DNA of 64,000 nt from Curtobacterium flaccumfaciens pv. betae (GCF_026241855.1 NZ_JAPJDC010000001.1:1922001-1986000); one strand, 5' to 3'. Counted from the first letter of the stretch, positions 41,350 to 51,602 are shown. Notes: a model not told the origin generated them from the sequence alone. Translations and numbers: made by a program.

Positions 41350-41355
41350 TACGCT
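41350..41355 (+). promoter_or_regulatory. -10 box for bioY
   Basis: TACGCT lies 51 nt upstream of the bioY ATG at 41407. The leader ends in AGGAGA (41397-41402), 4 nt before the start. No BioQ- or BirA-type palindrome is evident by eye. Confidence 0.45.
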
Positions 41356-41406
41356 GACGGGACCGATGGTTCCGAACGGGACCAGCAGTCCATTCTAGGA
41401 GAATCC

Positions 41407-42006
41407 ATGACGAACGCCACCGGGTTCGCTCCCCGCGCAGTCCTCGCCGACCGTCTGCGCACGCACGGGCTGGCCACCGACGCCGCCCTCGTCGCCGGCG
41501 GAGCCCTGTTCACCGCCGCGATGGCGCAGCTCGAGGTCCCGATGTGGCCGGTCCCGATCACCGGGCAGACGCTCGCCGTCGTGCTCGTCGGCGCGACCCT
41601 CGGCGCACGTCGCGGCATGCTCTCGCTGCTCGTCTACGCCGTCGCCGGGCTCGCGGGTGCGCCGTTCTTCGCCGACATGCAGGGCGGCCTGCAGGCCCTG
41701 GCACTGCCGAGCTTCGGGTACGTCATCGGCTTCATCCCGGCCGCCGGGCTCGTCGGCTGGCTCGCGCGCCGCAACTGGGACCGCAACGTCGGTCGTGCGG
41801 CAGTGGCGATGCTGCTCGCGAGTGCCATCCCGTTCGTGACCGGCCTGCCGTACCTGGCCGTCGCGCTCGGCCAGCTCGGTGCGCCGAACGACGTCCAGTC
41901 GGTGCTCGCCGCCGGCCTGTACCCGTTCATCGTCGGTGGCGTCGCCAAGGCGCTCATTGCCGCCGGCATCCTGCCGCTCGCGTGGAAGGCCGTCGGCCGC
42001 CGCTGA
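41407..42006 (+). CDS. bioY: Biotin transporter BioY (ECF S component)
   Basis: A 199-residue membrane protein that binds biotin for energy-coupling-factor transport. It has about six hydrophobic helices. Family landmarks are VPMWPVPITGQTLAVVLVGA (residues 45-64), GARRGMLSLLVYAVAGLAGAP, PSFGYVIGF and GLPYLAVALG. The coupling genes bioM and bioN are not adjacent, so it must use a distant or shared ECF module, or work alone. The ATG has AGGAGA 4 nt upstream. A 32-nt perfect palindrome follows the stop. Confidence 0.92.
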   Translation: MTNATGFAPRAVLADRLRTHGLATDAALVAGGALFTAAMAQLEVPMWPVPITGQTLAVVLVGATLGARRGMLSLLVYAVAGLAGAPFFADMQGGLQALALPSFGYVIGFIPAAGLVGWLARRNWDRNVGRAAVAMLLASAIPFVTGLPYLAVALGQLGAPNDVQSVLAAGLYPFIVGGVAKALIAAGILPLAWKAVGRR

Positions 42007-42019
42007 CACCTCGCACGAG

Positions 42020-42051
42020 AACGGCCCCGCACCGATCGGTGCGGGGCCGTT
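42020..42051 (+). terminator. 32-nt perfect palindrome after bioY
   Basis: AACGGCCCCGCACCGA and its exact reverse complement abut without a loop, 13 nt after the bioY stop. Three partial copies of CGGTGCGGGGCC follow to about 42100. Confidence 0.75.
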
Positions 42052-42119
42052 CTGCGTTCGGTGCGGGGCCGGGCCGGGCGTCGGTCGGTGCGGGGCCATG
42101 CCGGGGCGGGGTGTCGGTC

Positions 42120-42210
42120 GGTCACGACTCCCCGCCGGCCGGACACCGAGTGGTCGCATTCCGTCGTCTGGAGCACCGTCAGCCGACAGCACGTGACCAC
42201 GCGGCGAACG
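42120..42210. repeat. Diverged single copy of the ~115-bp palindromic repeat
   Basis: It starts GGTCACGACTCCCCGCC, contains CGAGTGGTCGCATTCCGTCG and CGACAGCACGTGACCAC, and keeps the order of motifs seen in the arrays at 2125-2880 and 57871-58507. The gap 42007-42323 otherwise holds only this and two palindromes. Confidence 0.6.
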
Positions 42211-42268
42211 TGAGCGGGCGGTCGCGACCGATCGGCGGCGCGCCCCGCGCGTGGCGTGCGCACAGACA

Positions 42269-42308
42269 GACGGGAGGCGCGGTGCCAGCTGGCACCGCGC
42301 CTCCCGTC
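42269..42308. terminator. 40-nt perfect palindrome after sufT
   Basis: The same palindrome as at 2072 and 62595, centred between 42288 and 42289. It begins 15 nt past the stop of the minus-strand suf operon and probably terminates it. Confidence 0.65.
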
Positions 42309-42323
42309 CGTGGTGGGTCGCGA

Positions 42324-42653
42324 CTAGATCGCGAACCCGAGGGCGCGCATCATCTCGCGTCCGTCGTCGGTGATCCGTTCCGGACCCCACGGCGGCATCC
42401 AGACCCAGTTGATCCGGAAGGCGTCCACGATGCCGTCGAGGGCGTTCGCGGTGTCCCCCTCGATGACGTCGGTCAGGGGGCAGCCCGCGCTGGTGAGCGT
42501 CATGCTGATGACGAGCGCGTTGGCGTCGTCGTCCCAGGCGAGGTCGTAGATCAGGCCGAGGTCGACGATGTTCACGCCGAGCTCCGGGTCCTGGACCTCC
42601 TTCAGGCCCTCGACGACCTCGTCGAACTTGTCAGGAGCGAGTGCGGCGATCAT
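42324..42653 (-). CDS. sufT: Metal-sulfur cluster assembly factor (SufT/MIP18 family)
   Basis: A 109-residue DUF59/MIP18 protein that helps mature Fe-S proteins. The conserved segments are GLKEVQDPELGVNIVDLGLI, MTLTSAGCPLTDVI with the characteristic Cys near residue 58, and WVWMPPWGPERITDDGREMM. It is the last gene of the suf operon, and its ATG overlaps the sufC stop by one base pair of codons (ATGA). Confidence 0.92.
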   Translation of the reverse strand: MIAALAPDKFDEVVEGLKEVQDPELGVNIVDLGLIYDLAWDDDANALVISMTLTSAGCPLTDVIEGDTANALDGIVDAFRINWVWMPPWGPERITDDGREMMRALGFAI

Positions 42654-43426
42654 CAGGCCTGCGCCTCGGCGGCAGCGGCCTGCACGTAGCGGTCGTAACC
42701 CTCGTTCTCGAGGCGGTCGGCGAGCTCGGGGCCGCCCTGCTCCGCGACCTTGCCGGCCACGAACACGTGCACGAAGTCCGGCTTGATGTAGCGGAGGATG
42801 CGCGTGTAGTGCGTGATGAGCAGCACACCGAGGCCGGTCGCGGCCTTGGCGCGGTTGACGCCCTCGGAGACGATCTTCAGCGCGTCGACGTCGAGGCCGG
42901 AGTCGGTCTCGTCGAGCACGGCGAACTTCGGCTTGAGGAGCTCGAGCTGCATGATCTCGTGGCGCTTCTTCTCGCCACCGGAGAAGCCCTCGTTGACGTT
43001 GCGCTCGGCGAACGACGAGTCCATCTTCAGGTCGGCCATCGACTGACGGAGTTCCTTGATCCAGCCACGGAGCGCCGGAGCCTCACCGTCGATCGCCGTC
43101 TTGGCGGTGCGGAGGAAGTTCGACACCGTCACGCCGGGGATCTCGACCGGGTACTGCATCGCCAGGAACATGCCGGCACGGGCGCGCTCGTCGACGCTCA
43201 TCGCGAGGACGTCCTCGCCGTCGAGGGTGATCGTGCCACCGACGACGTTGTACCGGGGGTGCCCGGCGATCGTGTACGCCAGGGTGGACTTGCCGGAGCC
43301 GTTCGGCCCCATGATCGCGTGGATCTCGCCCTCGTTGATGGTGAGGTCGACACCCTTCAGGATCTCCTTGGTGCCCTGATCGGTGTCGATCGAGACCTTG
43401 AGGTCACGGATTTCCAGAGTGGACAT
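42653..43426 (-). CDS. sufC: Fe-S cluster assembly ATPase SufC
   Basis: The 257-residue ABC-type ATPase of the SufBCD scaffold. Walker A is [11 protein letters not shown] near residue 41, the signature loop is [13 protein letters not shown] near residue 148, Walker B is [12 protein letters not shown], and the His switch is in [10 protein letters not shown]. The DETDSGLD Walker B is typical of SufC. The ATG at 43426 has AAGGA about 6 nt upstream. It follows the Rieske gene by 57 bp and overlaps sufT. Confidence 0.95.
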   Translation of the reverse strand: MSTLEIRDLKVSIDTDQGTKEILKGVDLTINEGEIHAIMGPNGSGKSTLAYTIAGHPRYNVVGGTITLDGEDVLAMSVDERARAGMFLAMQYPVEIPGVTVSNFLRTAKTAIDGEAPALRGWIKELRQSMADLKMDSSFAERNVNEGFSGGEKKRHEIMQLELLKPKFAVLDETDSGLDVDALKIVSEGVNRAKAATGLGVLLITHYTRILRYIKPDFVHVFVAGKVAEQGGPELADRLENEGYDRYVQAAAAEAQA

Positions 43427-43483
43427 TGCGTTCCTTCGGTTGCAGCTGTGGTGCGGCGTCAGCCGCGGGAAGTGTTGGGGTGC

Positions 43484-43810
43484 TCAGTCGACCGGGACGA
43501 CGTCCTGCACGTCGACGTAGACGTCGCCGTCGCGGACCTCGACCCGGAAGACCGGGACGGGCTCGTAGGCCGGGAAGTTCTGCGGCTTGCCGGTGGTCAG
43601 CGAGAAGCGGGACCCGTGGGCCCAGCACTCCAGCGAGTCACCCTCGACGAAGCCCTCGGCCAACGAGATGTCGCCGTGCGTGCAGGTGTCGCCGATGGCG
43701 TGGACCGTGCCGGACGAGTCCTTCACGATCGCGACCGCCGTGCCGCCGACGACCACCCGCATCGGGCTGTCCACTGCGATGTCGGCTTCGGCGCAGACCT
43801 TCTCGGCCAT
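43484..43810 (-). CDS. Rieske-type 2Fe-2S ferredoxin
   Basis: A 108-residue non-heme-oxygenase-ferredoxin-like protein. The two Rieske boxes CTHGD and CWAHGSRF supply two Cys and two His ligands for one 2Fe-2S cluster. The N terminus (VCAEADIAVDSPMRVVVGG) and the C-terminal FRVEVRDGDVYVD form the beta domain. It sits between sufD and sufC, as in several actinobacterial suf operons, and may donate electrons during cluster assembly; that is inference. Its ATG overlaps the sufD stop. Confidence 0.92.
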   Translation of the reverse strand: MAEKVCAEADIAVDSPMRVVVGGTAVAIVKDSSGTVHAIGDTCTHGDISLAEGFVEGDSLECWAHGSRFSLTTGKPQNFPAYEPVPVFRVEVRDGDVYVDVQDVVPVD

Positions 43811-45105
43811 CAGGCGCTGGCCTCCGCGCCGTCGGACTGCGCGGCGCCGGCTTCGGCCGGTGCGGCGATGACCGAGCGGCCCTCGGCCAGCTCCTGCTCG
43901 ACCGCGGCGATGAGGCGCTCCTCGAGCTCGGGGGCACCGATCTTCTGGATGACCTCGACCAGGAAGCCGAGCACGACGAGGCGCCGGGCTTCTTCTTCCG
44001 GGACGCCGCGGGACTGCAGGTAGAACAGCTGCTCGTCGTCGAAGCGACCGGTCGCACTCGCGTGTCCGGCGCCCTCGATGTTGCCCGTCTCGATCTCGAG
44101 GTTCGGGATGCTGTCGGCGCGGGTCCCGTCCGTCAGCACGAGGTTGCGGTTCTGCTCGTACGAGTCGGTGCCGTCGCCGGCGCGGCCGATCAGGACGTCA
44201 CCGATCCAGACGGTGTGCGCGCCCTGACCCTGCAGCGCGCCCTTGTAGTTGACCCGACCGCGCGTGTTCGGCGCGTCGTGGTTCACGTAGACCTGCTGCT
44301 CGATGTACTGGCCGGCGTCGGCGAAGTACACGCCGTACATCTCGGTGTCGGCGCCCTGCGCACCGAGGTGCGTCGAGGGGTTGACCCGGATGACGTCGCC
44401 GCCGAGCGAGACCACGACGTGCTTGAGGAACGCGTCACGACCGACCTCGGCGAAGTGCGTCGCGACGTGCACGGCGTCGTCGTCCCAGTCCTGCAGGCTG
44501 ACGACGGTCAGTCGCGAGTTCTGCTGCGCGACGATCTCGACGTTCTCGCTGAGCAGGGCGCTGCCGCGGTTGTCGAGCACGACGATGCCCTGCGCGTTCG
44601 GCTCGGCCGTGATGACCGTGTGCGCGGCGCGGGGCTGCGACCCGAAGTCGGAGCGCGTCACGGTGATGAACTCGTGTGCCTCGGTGGCCTTGATCGTGAT
44701 CGCCAGCACGGCGTCGCGCGCGGTCCAGGCCGCGGCCGAGGCGCGGTCCTCGGGCAGCCCGGCGGAGCCGACGCGGGGGTCGTCGCTGCGACCCCACTCG
44801 ACGTCGGCACCCTCGGACTGGCGGGCGAGGTACGGGTAGGCGGATCCGTCGAGTCCGCCGTCCAGCAGCGGCTGGAGCTTGGCGAGCGGCGCGAACTTCC
44901 AGTTGACCTCTCGGCCGGTGACCTTCGGGAACGCCTCGACGTCGCCGGACTGGAACCGCTCGGAGCGGGTCTGGACCGGCACCTTCTTGTCGGGGGCGTC
45001 CCAGCCGCCGTCGGAGTGGGCTCCGGCGCCGTGCTGGATGCCGCCCTGCGCTGCGGCAGCGGGCTCGATCGGCTGGTCGATGTGGGGAGGGGTGGTGCTG
45101 GACAT
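43810..45105 (-). CDS. sufD: Fe-S cluster assembly protein SufD
   Basis: A 431-residue scaffold subunit with the right-handed beta-helix core of the SufB/SufD family. The C terminus carries IEGAGHASATGRFDDEQLFYLQSRGVPEEEA, which contains the family His and the helical motif shared with SufB. The N-terminal 60 residues are variable. SufB-specific cysteines are absent, which fits SufD. It starts directly after the sufB stop (the ATG at 45105 abuts TAG at 45106-45108) and its stop overlaps the Rieske start. Confidence 0.92.
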   Translation of the reverse strand: MSSTTPPHIDQPIEPAAAAQGGIQHGAGAHSDGGWDAPDKKVPVQTRSERFQSGDVEAFPKVTGREVNWKFAPLAKLQPLLDGGLDGSAYPYLARQSEGADVEWGRSDDPRVGSAGLPEDRASAAAWTARDAVLAITIKATEAHEFITVTRSDFGSQPRAAHTVITAEPNAQGIVVLDNRGSALLSENVEIVAQQNSRLTVVSLQDWDDDAVHVATHFAEVGRDAFLKHVVVSLGGDVIRVNPSTHLGAQGADTEMYGVYFADAGQYIEQQVYVNHDAPNTRGRVNYKGALQGQGAHTVWIGDVLIGRAGDGTDSYEQNRNLVLTDGTRADSIPNLEIETGNIEGAGHASATGRFDDEQLFYLQSRGVPEEEARRLVVLGFLVEVIQKIGAPELEERLIAAVEQELAEGRSVIAAPAEAGAAQSDGAEASA

Positions 45106-46524
45106 CTAGCCGACGGATCCTTCCATGCTCATCTCGATGAGCTTGTTGAGTTCGAGTGCGTACTCCATCGGGAGTTCGCGGGCGATCGGCTCGATGAACC
45201 CACGGACGATCATCGCCATCGCCTCGTCCTCGGCCATGCCGCGGGACATGAGGTAGAAGAGCTGCTCCTCGCTGACACGCGAGACCGTGGCCTCGTGCCC
45301 CAGCTGCACGTCGTCGACACGGATGTCGATCGCCGGGTAGGTGTCGCTCCGGCTGATCGTGTCGACCAGCAGGGCGTCGCAGCGCACGGTGTTGGCGGCG
45401 TGGTGCGCGGCCGGGTCGACCCGGACCTCACCGCGGTAGCCCGCACGACCGCCACCACGGGCGATCGACTTCGAGACGATCGACGACGTCGTGTACGGCG
45501 CCATGTGGATCATCTTCGCGCCGGCGTCCTGGTGCTGACCGGGGCCCGCGAAGGCGACGGAGAGCGTCTCGCCCTTGGCGTGCTCGCCGGCGAGGTAGAT
45601 CGACGGGTACTTCATCGTGACCTTGGACCCGATGTTGCCGTCGATCCACTCCATCGTCGCGCCCTCGTGTGCGATCGCACGCTTGGTGACGAGGTTGTAG
45701 ACGTTGTTCGACCAGTTCTGGATCGTCGTGTACCGAACGCGGGCGTTCTTCTTCACGATGATCTCGACGACGGCCGAGTGCAGCGAGTCGGACTTGTAGA
45801 TCGGGGCGGTGCAGCCCTCGATGTAGTGGACGTACGAGTCCTCGTCCGCGATGATCAGCGTCCGCTCGAACTGGCCCATGTTCTCGGTGTTGATCCGGAA
45901 GTACGCCTGCAGCGGGATCTCGACGTGGACGCCCTTGGGGACGTAGACGAACGAGCCACCCGACCAGACGGCCGTGTTCAGCGCAGCGAACTTGTTGTCA
46001 CCGGCCGGGATCACGGTGCCGAAGTACTCCTCGAACAGCTCCGGGTGCTCACGGAGCGCCGTGTCGGTGTCCATGAAGATGACGCCCTGCTGCTCCAGGT
46101 CCTCGCGGATCTGGTGGTAGACGACCTCGGACTCGTACTGGGCGGCGACACCGGCGACGAGGCGCTGGCGCTCGGCCTCGGGGATGCCGAGCTTCTCGTA
46201 GGTCGCACGGATGTCCTCGGGGAGGTCTTCCCACGACTGCGCCTGCTTCTCGGTGGAGCGCACGAAGTACTTGATGTTGTCGAAGTCGATGCCCGTCAGG
46301 TCGGCGCCCCACGTCGGCATCGGCTTGCGGCCGAAGAGCGACAGCCCCTTGAGGCGGTTCTTCAGCATCCACTCGGGCTCGTTCTTGAGGTTCGAGATGT
46401 CGGTGACGACCTCTTCCGAGATCCCACGACGGGCGGAGGACCCTGCCGAGTCGGAGTCGGACCAGCCGAACTCGTATTGGCCGAGCCCTTCGAGCTCGGG
46501 ACGGTCGATGAGCACGTCGGACAT
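45106..46524 (-). CDS. sufB: Fe-S cluster assembly protein SufB
   Basis: The 472-residue main scaffold subunit of SufBCD. Strongly conserved blocks are [19 protein letters not shown] near residue 50, [37 protein letters not shown] (with a conserved Cys) and [15 protein letters not shown]. The C terminus has [20 protein letters not shown]. The ATG at 46524 has AGGAG 3 nt upstream. No sufR-type regulator precedes it; the gene is divergent from ctaA. SufS and SufU are not in this operon. Confidence 0.95.
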   Translation of the reverse strand: MSDVLIDRPELEGLGQYEFGWSDSDSAGSSARRGISEEVVTDISNLKNEPEWMLKNRLKGLSLFGRKPMPTWGADLTGIDFDNIKYFVRSTEKQAQSWEDLPEDIRATYEKLGIPEAERQRLVAGVAAQYESEVVYHQIREDLEQQGVIFMDTDTALREHPELFEEYFGTVIPAGDNKFAALNTAVWSGGSFVYVPKGVHVEIPLQAYFRINTENMGQFERTLIIADEDSYVHYIEGCTAPIYKSDSLHSAVVEIIVKKNARVRYTTIQNWSNNVYNLVTKRAIAHEGATMEWIDGNIGSKVTMKYPSIYLAGEHAKGETLSVAFAGPGQHQDAGAKMIHMAPYTTSSIVSKSIARGGGRAGYRGEVRVDPAAHHAANTVRCDALLVDTISRSDTYPAIDIRVDDVQLGHEATVSRVSEEQLFYLMSRGMAEDEAMAMIVRGFIEPIARELPMEYALELNKLIEMSMEGSVG

Positions 46525-46703
46525 GGTCTCCTCGTTTCCTTCTCGCGGGACAGCGTTACAGGTGTGAACCCGTGGCGTCTGGACGCCATTCCACCGCGGA
46601 CCGCTGACATGCGGACCCGGTGCTGCTCCCTCGCAACGACAATGGTTCCACGCAGTCCGTGGAGTGATCGGCGATCTCGGCCCATTCGGAGCCGGCGCCT
46701 GCC

Positions 46704-46709
46704 TAGACT
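46704..46709 (+). promoter_or_regulatory. -10 box for ctaA
   Basis: TAGACT lies 66 nt upstream of the ctaA GTG at 46776, within the 251-bp gap between the divergent sufB and ctaA genes. Nothing else is clear in that gap. Confidence 0.45.
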
Positions 46710-46775
46710 TGACTGCTGCTGAACCCTCGAATCCTACAGGTTCACCGCACGGAACAACAGGAAGGCACCACCCTC

Positions 46776-47750
46776 GTGACACGCGTCGGATCCCCCGTCG
46801 AGCAGGATCTCCGGACCGGACGGTGGTGGTCGCTCCCCCGCGTGGTCGACCGTCGCGTGGTCGCACTGGCCTGGGCGTCCTTCGTGGTCGAGGTCGTGCT
46901 GATCGGCACCGGAGGCCTGGTGCGCCTCACCGCCTCGGGCCTCGGATGCCCCACCTGGCCCAAGTGCACGGCGGATTCGCTCGTCTCGACGCCGGAGATG
47001 GGCATCCACGGCATCATCGAGTTCGGCAACCGTCTGCTCACCTTCGTGCTCGTGATCGTGGCCGTCGCGATGTTCCTCGCGGTCGTCCGGATGCTGCGCA
47101 CGCGCCCCGAACTCTTCTGGCTGGCGTTCGCTCAGGGCGTCGCGATCCCCGTGCAGGCCGTCATCGGCGGCATGAGCGTCTGGACGAACCTGAACCCCTT
47201 CGTGGTCGGGCTGCACTTCGTCGTCTCCGCCGCCCTCACCTCGGTGACCGCCGCGCTGGTCTACCGCACCACGCACGGCCCGCGCACCGCCCAGCGGCTC
47301 GTCCCCGGCTGGTACACGGGTGTCGTCCGCGGCACCGTCGCCGCCGTCGTCGTGACCGTCCTCGTGGGCATCCTGACCACCGGCAGCGGCCCGCACGCCG
47401 GAGCCGACGCCGCCGTCGACGGTGGCCGCCTGCACCGCACCGGGTTCGACCCGGCGGTCATGGAGCACGTGCACGCCTGGCCCGCGTACGCCCTCTTCGC
47501 CCTGACCCTGGTGCTCGTCATCGGAGCCGTCCGCCTGGGCCGACCGAGCAAGTGGCCGCTGCTGCTGCTCGCCGTCGAGTTCCTGCAGATCGCCGTCGGC
47601 CTCACGCAGGCGCGCACCGGTCTGCCCGTCGGGCTCGTCGGCACGCACATTGTGCTCGCCGGGCTGCTCGTCGGTGCGGTGACCGCCGTGGTGCTGTCGA
47701 CGCGGGCCTCGGCCGGCCGAGACGCCGTCCGGGAACCCATCGACGCCTGA
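46776..47750 (+). CDS. ctaA: Heme A synthase (COX15/CtaA)
   Basis: A 324-residue membrane monooxygenase that converts heme O to heme A for cytochrome c oxidase. It has about eight hydrophobic helices. The heme-ligand histidines lie in [36 protein letters not shown] and [11 protein letters not shown]. The N-terminal extracytoplasmic Cys pair is in [10 protein letters not shown], the actinobacterial/Bacillus pattern. The start is the GTG at 46776. It works after CtaB, encoded by the convergent gene downstream. A perfect 17-bp hairpin follows the stop. Confidence 0.92.
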   Translation: MTRVGSPVEQDLRTGRWWSLPRVVDRRVVALAWASFVVEVVLIGTGGLVRLTASGLGCPTWPKCTADSLVSTPEMGIHGIIEFGNRLLTFVLVIVAVAMFLAVVRMLRTRPELFWLAFAQGVAIPVQAVIGGMSVWTNLNPFVVGLHFVVSAALTSVTAALVYRTTHGPRTAQRLVPGWYTGVVRGTVAAVVVTVLVGILTTGSGPHAGADAAVDGGRLHRTGFDPAVMEHVHAWPAYALFALTLVLVIGAVRLGRPSKWPLLLLAVEFLQIAVGLTQARTGLPVGLVGTHIVLAGLLVGAVTAVVLSTRASAGRDAVREPIDA

Positions 47751-47785
47751 CGCCCGGGCGCGTCGCGCGCTTGACACCCGTTCTC

Positions 47786-47821
47786 CGACACCCCACGAGT
47801 CGTTCGACTCGTGGGGTGTCG
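47786..47821. terminator. Perfect 17-bp hairpin after ctaA
   Basis: CGACACCCCACGAGTCG and its exact complement enclose a TT loop, 35 nt after the ctaA stop. Confidence 0.8.
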
Positions 47822-47898
47822 CGTTCGTGGTGGGCCTGGACGGGAGGGCGCTGCGGTCCGCAGCCACGCGTCCGCCCCGCGGCCGACGCCGACCGCGC

Positions 47899-48056
47899 CG
47901 GACGGGAGGCCCGTGGCGGGCCCGCACCGTGCCTCCAGTCCGCCCCGTGCCCGACGCAGGACGCCGGTGTCCTGCCGATACGCCGCCGAATGCGCGAGAC
48001 GCCACCGGATTCGGCGGCGTCTCGGCGGATGGGCGGCGTCGTGTCGACACGACGGC
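47899..48056. repeat. Palindrome-rich region between ctaA and ctaB
   Basis: A diverged GACGGGAGGC hairpin lies at about 47899-47942. ACGCCGCCGAAT (47980-47991) is inverted at 48009-48020, and CGTCGTGTCGACACGACG (48037-48054) is a perfect palindrome. The CGCAGGACGCCGG at 47955 resembles the head of the CGCAAGAC elements. The 365-bp gap 47751-48115 holds no gene that I can support. Confidence 0.65.
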
Positions 48057-48115
48057 GTCAACAGGACGCGACGGCGTCGTGCGGACCGAGCGCGCGCGGG
48101 CGCCCGCTCGACCGC

Positions 48116-49057
48116 CTAGAAGGTGAAGACCTGCGGCAGCAGCGGGTCGATGCCCACGGCGATGAAGAGCAGCGTCAGGTACGTGATCGAGCTGTGGAAG
48201 ACCCGCATCGGCTGCACGTGCTCGACGTGCTGGATGGCCCGCGAGTACAGGCGGTGCGACTCGAGGACGAACCAGATGCCGCCGGCCAGCGCGACGACCG
48301 TGTAGAGCGGCCCCATGTGCCCGACCGGGATGAGCAGGAGCGAGCAGACGAGCGTCGCCCAGGCGTACAGCACGACCTGCAGGCCGACGACGGTGCGGCC
48401 GCGGACCACGGCGAGCATCGGCACGTCCGCCGCGTCGTAGTCGTCGCGGTACTTCATCGACAGCGGCCAGTAGTGCGGCGGCGTCCACAGGAAGATCACC
48501 ATGAACAGGATGATCGGGGTCCAGGTCAGCGACCCGGTGACGCCCGCCCAGCCGATGAGCACGGGCATGCAGCCGGCCGAGCCGCCCCAGACGATGTTCT
48601 GCGGGGTGCGGCGCTTGAGCCACAGCGTGTAGACGAACACGTAGATGAGGATCGCGATGACGCTCAGCGCAGCGGCCAGCCAGTTCACCAGGAACCCGAG
48701 CACCGCGGTCGACAGGATGCCGAGCACCCACGAGAACACGAGGGCCTCGCGGTCCGACAGTTCACCGGTGACGAGCGGGCGGGTGCTGGTCCGCTTCATC
48801 AGCCGGTCGATGTCGCGGTCGATGTAGCAGTTGAAGGCCGACGCCGAACCGGCCGACATCGCTCCGCCGAGCATCGTCCAGAAGACGAGCCACAGGTCGG
48901 GGACGCCGCGTTCGGCGAGGAACATCGTCGGCGCCGTGGTGACGAGCAGCAGCTCCATCACGCGCGGTTTCGTCAACGAGACGTACGCACGGACCTTGCG
49001 GGACAGCGGCGATCGGGGTCGATCGGTGTCGGGCCGGGTCACGGTGGCAGTCGGCAA
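48116..49057 (-). CDS. ctaB: Protoheme IX farnesyltransferase (heme O synthase)
   Basis: A 313-residue UbiA-family prenyltransferase that adds a farnesyl group to heme B, giving heme O. The first Asp-rich motif is [15 protein letters not shown] near residue 80, the second is [13 protein letters not shown] near residue 205, and about nine hydrophobic helices surround them. [20 protein letters not shown] starts the core. The chosen start is a TTG at 49057-49055 with GAGG 5 nt upstream; a GTG at 49042 is the main alternative. It faces ctaA convergently and is divergent from tkt. Confidence 0.92.
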   Translation of the reverse strand: MPTATVTRPDTDRPRSPLSRKVRAYVSLTKPRVMELLLVTTAPTMFLAERGVPDLWLVFWTMLGGAMSAGSASAFNCYIDRDIDRLMKRTSTRPLVTGELSDREALVFSWVLGILSTAVLGFLVNWLAAALSVIAILIYVFVYTLWLKRRTPQNIVWGGSAGCMPVLIGWAGVTGSLTWTPIILFMVIFLWTPPHYWPLSMKYRDDYDAADVPMLAVVRGRTVVGLQVVLYAWATLVCSLLLIPVGHMGPLYTVVALAGGIWFVLESHRLYSRAIQHVEHVQPMRVFHSSITYLTLLFIAVGIDPLLPQVFTF

Positions 49058-49302
49058 GAGAACCTCAGTCTGTTCGCATCAGCTCGCACACTCGGTGGAC
49101 GACTGCGACGGCGTCCGGGCATGCGCTGACCCGGAATGTCCACGGGTCCCGACCAGTTTACGGGATGGAAGCGCCGCGACGGTGCCCCGCTCCGACATCC
49201 CGGCGTGATCCGGACGCGCTCGACACGCCCGGATCGACCGTCGGCGGCCACCCCGGTGTGAACATCGGGGGTCACCTGAACCCCTTCTGAGTACCGGGTC
49301 AC

Positions 49303-49308
49303 TATGCT
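49303..49308 (+). promoter_or_regulatory. -10 box for tkt, with a leader of about 150 nt
   Basis: TATGCT lies 158 nt upstream of the tkt GTG at 49467. The leader is GC-rich and includes GTGCGA and TCGCAC segments that can pair near 49414-49437. The 409-bp gap 49058-49466 shows no convincing ORF. Confidence 0.5.
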
Positions 49309-49466
49309 GGACACGCCCTCCCGCAGTGCGCGCCCCGATGACGTCGGCCGCGATGAGCCGGTCGGCCGCCGCTAGACGGCGACACGACTCGGCCCCGGGA
49401 TGGCCACATGTCCGTGCGATGGCACGAGCCCTCGCACATGTCGCATCAAGAAGGGTCAACATCCAA

Positions 49467-51560
49467 GTGGCTGAATTCACCTGGGACGCCATCGACCGGA
49501 AGGCCGTCGACACGGCCCGCGTTCTCGCCGCCGACTCGGTCGAGGCCGCCGGCAACGGTCACCCCGGCACCGCGATGAGCCTCGCTCCGCTCGCCCACCT
49601 GCTCTTCCAGAAGGTGATGCGTCGCGACCCGAGCGACTCCACCTGGATCGGCCGCGACCGCTTCATCCTCTCCGCCGGTCACGCCTCGATCCTCCAGTAC
49701 GTGCAGTTCTACCTGCACGGCTACGGGCTCGAGATCGACGACCTACAGCACCTGCGCAAGTGGGGCTCGAAGACCCCGGGTCACCCGGAGTACGGCCACA
49801 CCGACGGTGTCGAGATCACCACGGGCCCGCTCGGCCAGGGCCTCGCGTCCTCGGTCGGCTTCGCCTACGCCCAGCGCTTCGAGCGCGGCCTGTTCGACCC
49901 GGAGACCCCGGCCGGCCAGTCGCCGTTCGACCACTACACCTACGTGATCGCCGGCGACGGTGACATGCAGGAGGGCGTGACGAACGAGTCCGGCTCGCTC
50001 GCCGGCCGCCAGCAGCTCGGCAACCTCATCGCGTTCTACGACTCGAACCAGATCTCGATCGAGGACAACACCGACATCGCGTTCTCCGAGAGCGTCGCCG
50101 ACCGCTACGAGGCGCTCGGCTGGCACGTCCAGATCGTCGACTGGAAGAAGACCGGCGAGTACTCCGAGGACGTCGAGGAGCTCCACGCCGCGATCGAGGC
50201 CGCCAAGCAGGTCACCGACAAGCCGTCGCTCATCGTCCTCAAGACGATCATCGGCTGGCCGTCGCCGACCAAGCAGAACTCGGGCAAGATCCACGGTTCG
50301 GCGCTCGGCGCCGACGAGATCAAGGGCCTCAAGGAGATCCTCGGCTTCGACACCGACAAGACCTTCGAGGTCGCCCCCGAGGTCCTCGAGTACACCCGCG
50401 GTGCCGTCGCCAAGGGCCAGGCCGAGCACGCCGAGTGGCAGAAGTCCTTCGACGCGTGGGCCGCGGCCAACGCCGACAAGAAGGCACTGTTCGACCGTGT
50501 CCAGTCGAAGGAGCTCCCGGAGGGCCTCGAAGCGGCGCTCCCGGTCTTCCCGACCGACAAGGCCGTCTCGACCCGTGCCGCCTCCGGCAAGGTCATCAAC
50601 GCCATCGCGCCGCTGATGCCCGAGTTCTGGGGCGGTTCCGCCGACCTCGCCGAGTCGAACCTCACCACGATCGAGGGCGCCAAGTCCTTCGGTCCGGCCG
50701 AGGCCTCGACGTCGACGTGGAGCACCGACCCGTACGGCCGCGTGCTGCACTTCGGCATCCGCGAGCACGCCATGGGCTCGATCCTGAACGGCATCGTCCT
50801 GCACGGGAACACCCGCCCCTTCGGTGGCACGTTCCTCATCTTCAGCGACTACATGCGTCCGGCGGTCCGTCTCGCCGCGCTCATGCAGGCGCCGGCGATC
50901 TACGTCTGGACCCACGACTCCATCGCCCTCGGCGAGGACGGCCCGACGCACCAGCCGATCGAGCAGGTCTCCTCGCTCCGTGCGATCCCCGGTCTCGACG
51001 TCGTCCGCCCGGCCGACGCCAACGAGGTCGCGTACGCGTGGCTCGAGATGCTCAAGCACACCGACCGCCCGGCCGGCATCGCGCTGAGCCGTCAGAACCT
51101 CCCCGTGTTCGAGCGTGGCGAGGGTGACGCCTCCGGTGAGGTCTTCGCCTCGGCGAAGAACGTCGCCAAGGGTGCGTACATCCTGGCCGAGGCGCCCAAC
51201 GGCACCCCGGACGTCATCCTCATCGCGACCGGTTCCGAGGTCCAGATCGCGGTCGAGGCACGCGAGCAGCTCAAGGCCGAGGGCATCAACGCCCGCGTCG
51301 TGAGCGCCCCGTCGATCGAGTGGTTCCGCGCCCAGTCCGAGAACTACCAGGACCAGGTGCTCCCGAAGGACGTCACCGCTCGCGTGTCGGTCGAGGCCGG
51401 CATCGCCATGAGCTGGCGCGACATCGTCGGCGACAAGGGCCGCAGCGTCTCGATCGAGCACTTCGGTGCCTCGGCCGACTACCAGACGCTCTTCAAGGAG
51501 TTCGGCTTCACGACGGAGCACGTCGTGGCCGCCGCGAAGGAATCGATCGCAGCTTCCTGA
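49467..51560 (+). CDS. tkt: Transketolase
   Basis: A 697-residue thiamine-diphosphate enzyme moving two-carbon units between sugar phosphates in the non-oxidative pentose phosphate pathway. The TPP/Mg motif is [18 protein letters not shown] near residue 155, [19 protein letters not shown] is near the N terminus, and [12 protein letters not shown] and [12 protein letters not shown] carry the pyrimidine-domain residues. The length fits TktA. The GTG at 49467 ([14 protein letters not shown]) is chosen because similarity to the family starts there; an AAGAAGGG stretch lies 11 nt upstream. It heads the tkt-tal-pgi-zwf-opcA-pgl cluster. Confidence 0.95.
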   Translation: MAEFTWDAIDRKAVDTARVLAADSVEAAGNGHPGTAMSLAPLAHLLFQKVMRRDPSDSTWIGRDRFILSAGHASILQYVQFYLHGYGLEIDDLQHLRKWGSKTPGHPEYGHTDGVEITTGPLGQGLASSVGFAYAQRFERGLFDPETPAGQSPFDHYTYVIAGDGDMQEGVTNESGSLAGRQQLGNLIAFYDSNQISIEDNTDIAFSESVADRYEALGWHVQIVDWKKTGEYSEDVEELHAAIEAAKQVTDKPSLIVLKTIIGWPSPTKQNSGKIHGSALGADEIKGLKEILGFDTDKTFEVAPEVLEYTRGAVAKGQAEHAEWQKSFDAWAAANADKKALFDRVQSKELPEGLEAALPVFPTDKAVSTRAASGKVINAIAPLMPEFWGGSADLAESNLTTIEGAKSFGPAEASTSTWSTDPYGRVLHFGIREHAMGSILNGIVLHGNTRPFGGTFLIFSDYMRPAVRLAALMQAPAIYVWTHDSIALGEDGPTHQPIEQVSSLRAIPGLDVVRPADANEVAYAWLEMLKHTDRPAGIALSRQNLPVFERGEGDASGEVFASAKNVAKGAYILAEAPNGTPDVILIATGSEVQIAVEAREQLKAEGINARVVSAPSIEWFRAQSENYQDQVLPKDVTARVSVEAGIAMSWRDIVGDKGRSVSIEHFGASADYQTLFKEFGFTTEHVVAAAKESIAAS

Positions 51561-51565
51561 CCTGC

Positions 51566-51598
51566 AAGGGCCGGGTCCGGTTTCCGGATCCGGCCCTT
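51566..51598 (+). terminator. Hairpin between tkt and tal
   Basis: AAGGGCCGGGTCCGG pairs with CCGGATCCGGCCCTT, one mismatch, around TTT, followed by CTTC. A second, GGGAGGC-type hairpin follows at 51603-51638. Both lie within the 138-bp tkt-tal gap and may attenuate rather than fully stop transcription. Confidence 0.7.
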
Positions 51599-51602
51599 CT
51601 TC

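Noticed and set aside
42111..42323. Insertion sequence remnant downstream of bioY
   Set aside because: There is no transposase fragment or target duplication. The inverted sequences belong to the dispersed palindrome families.
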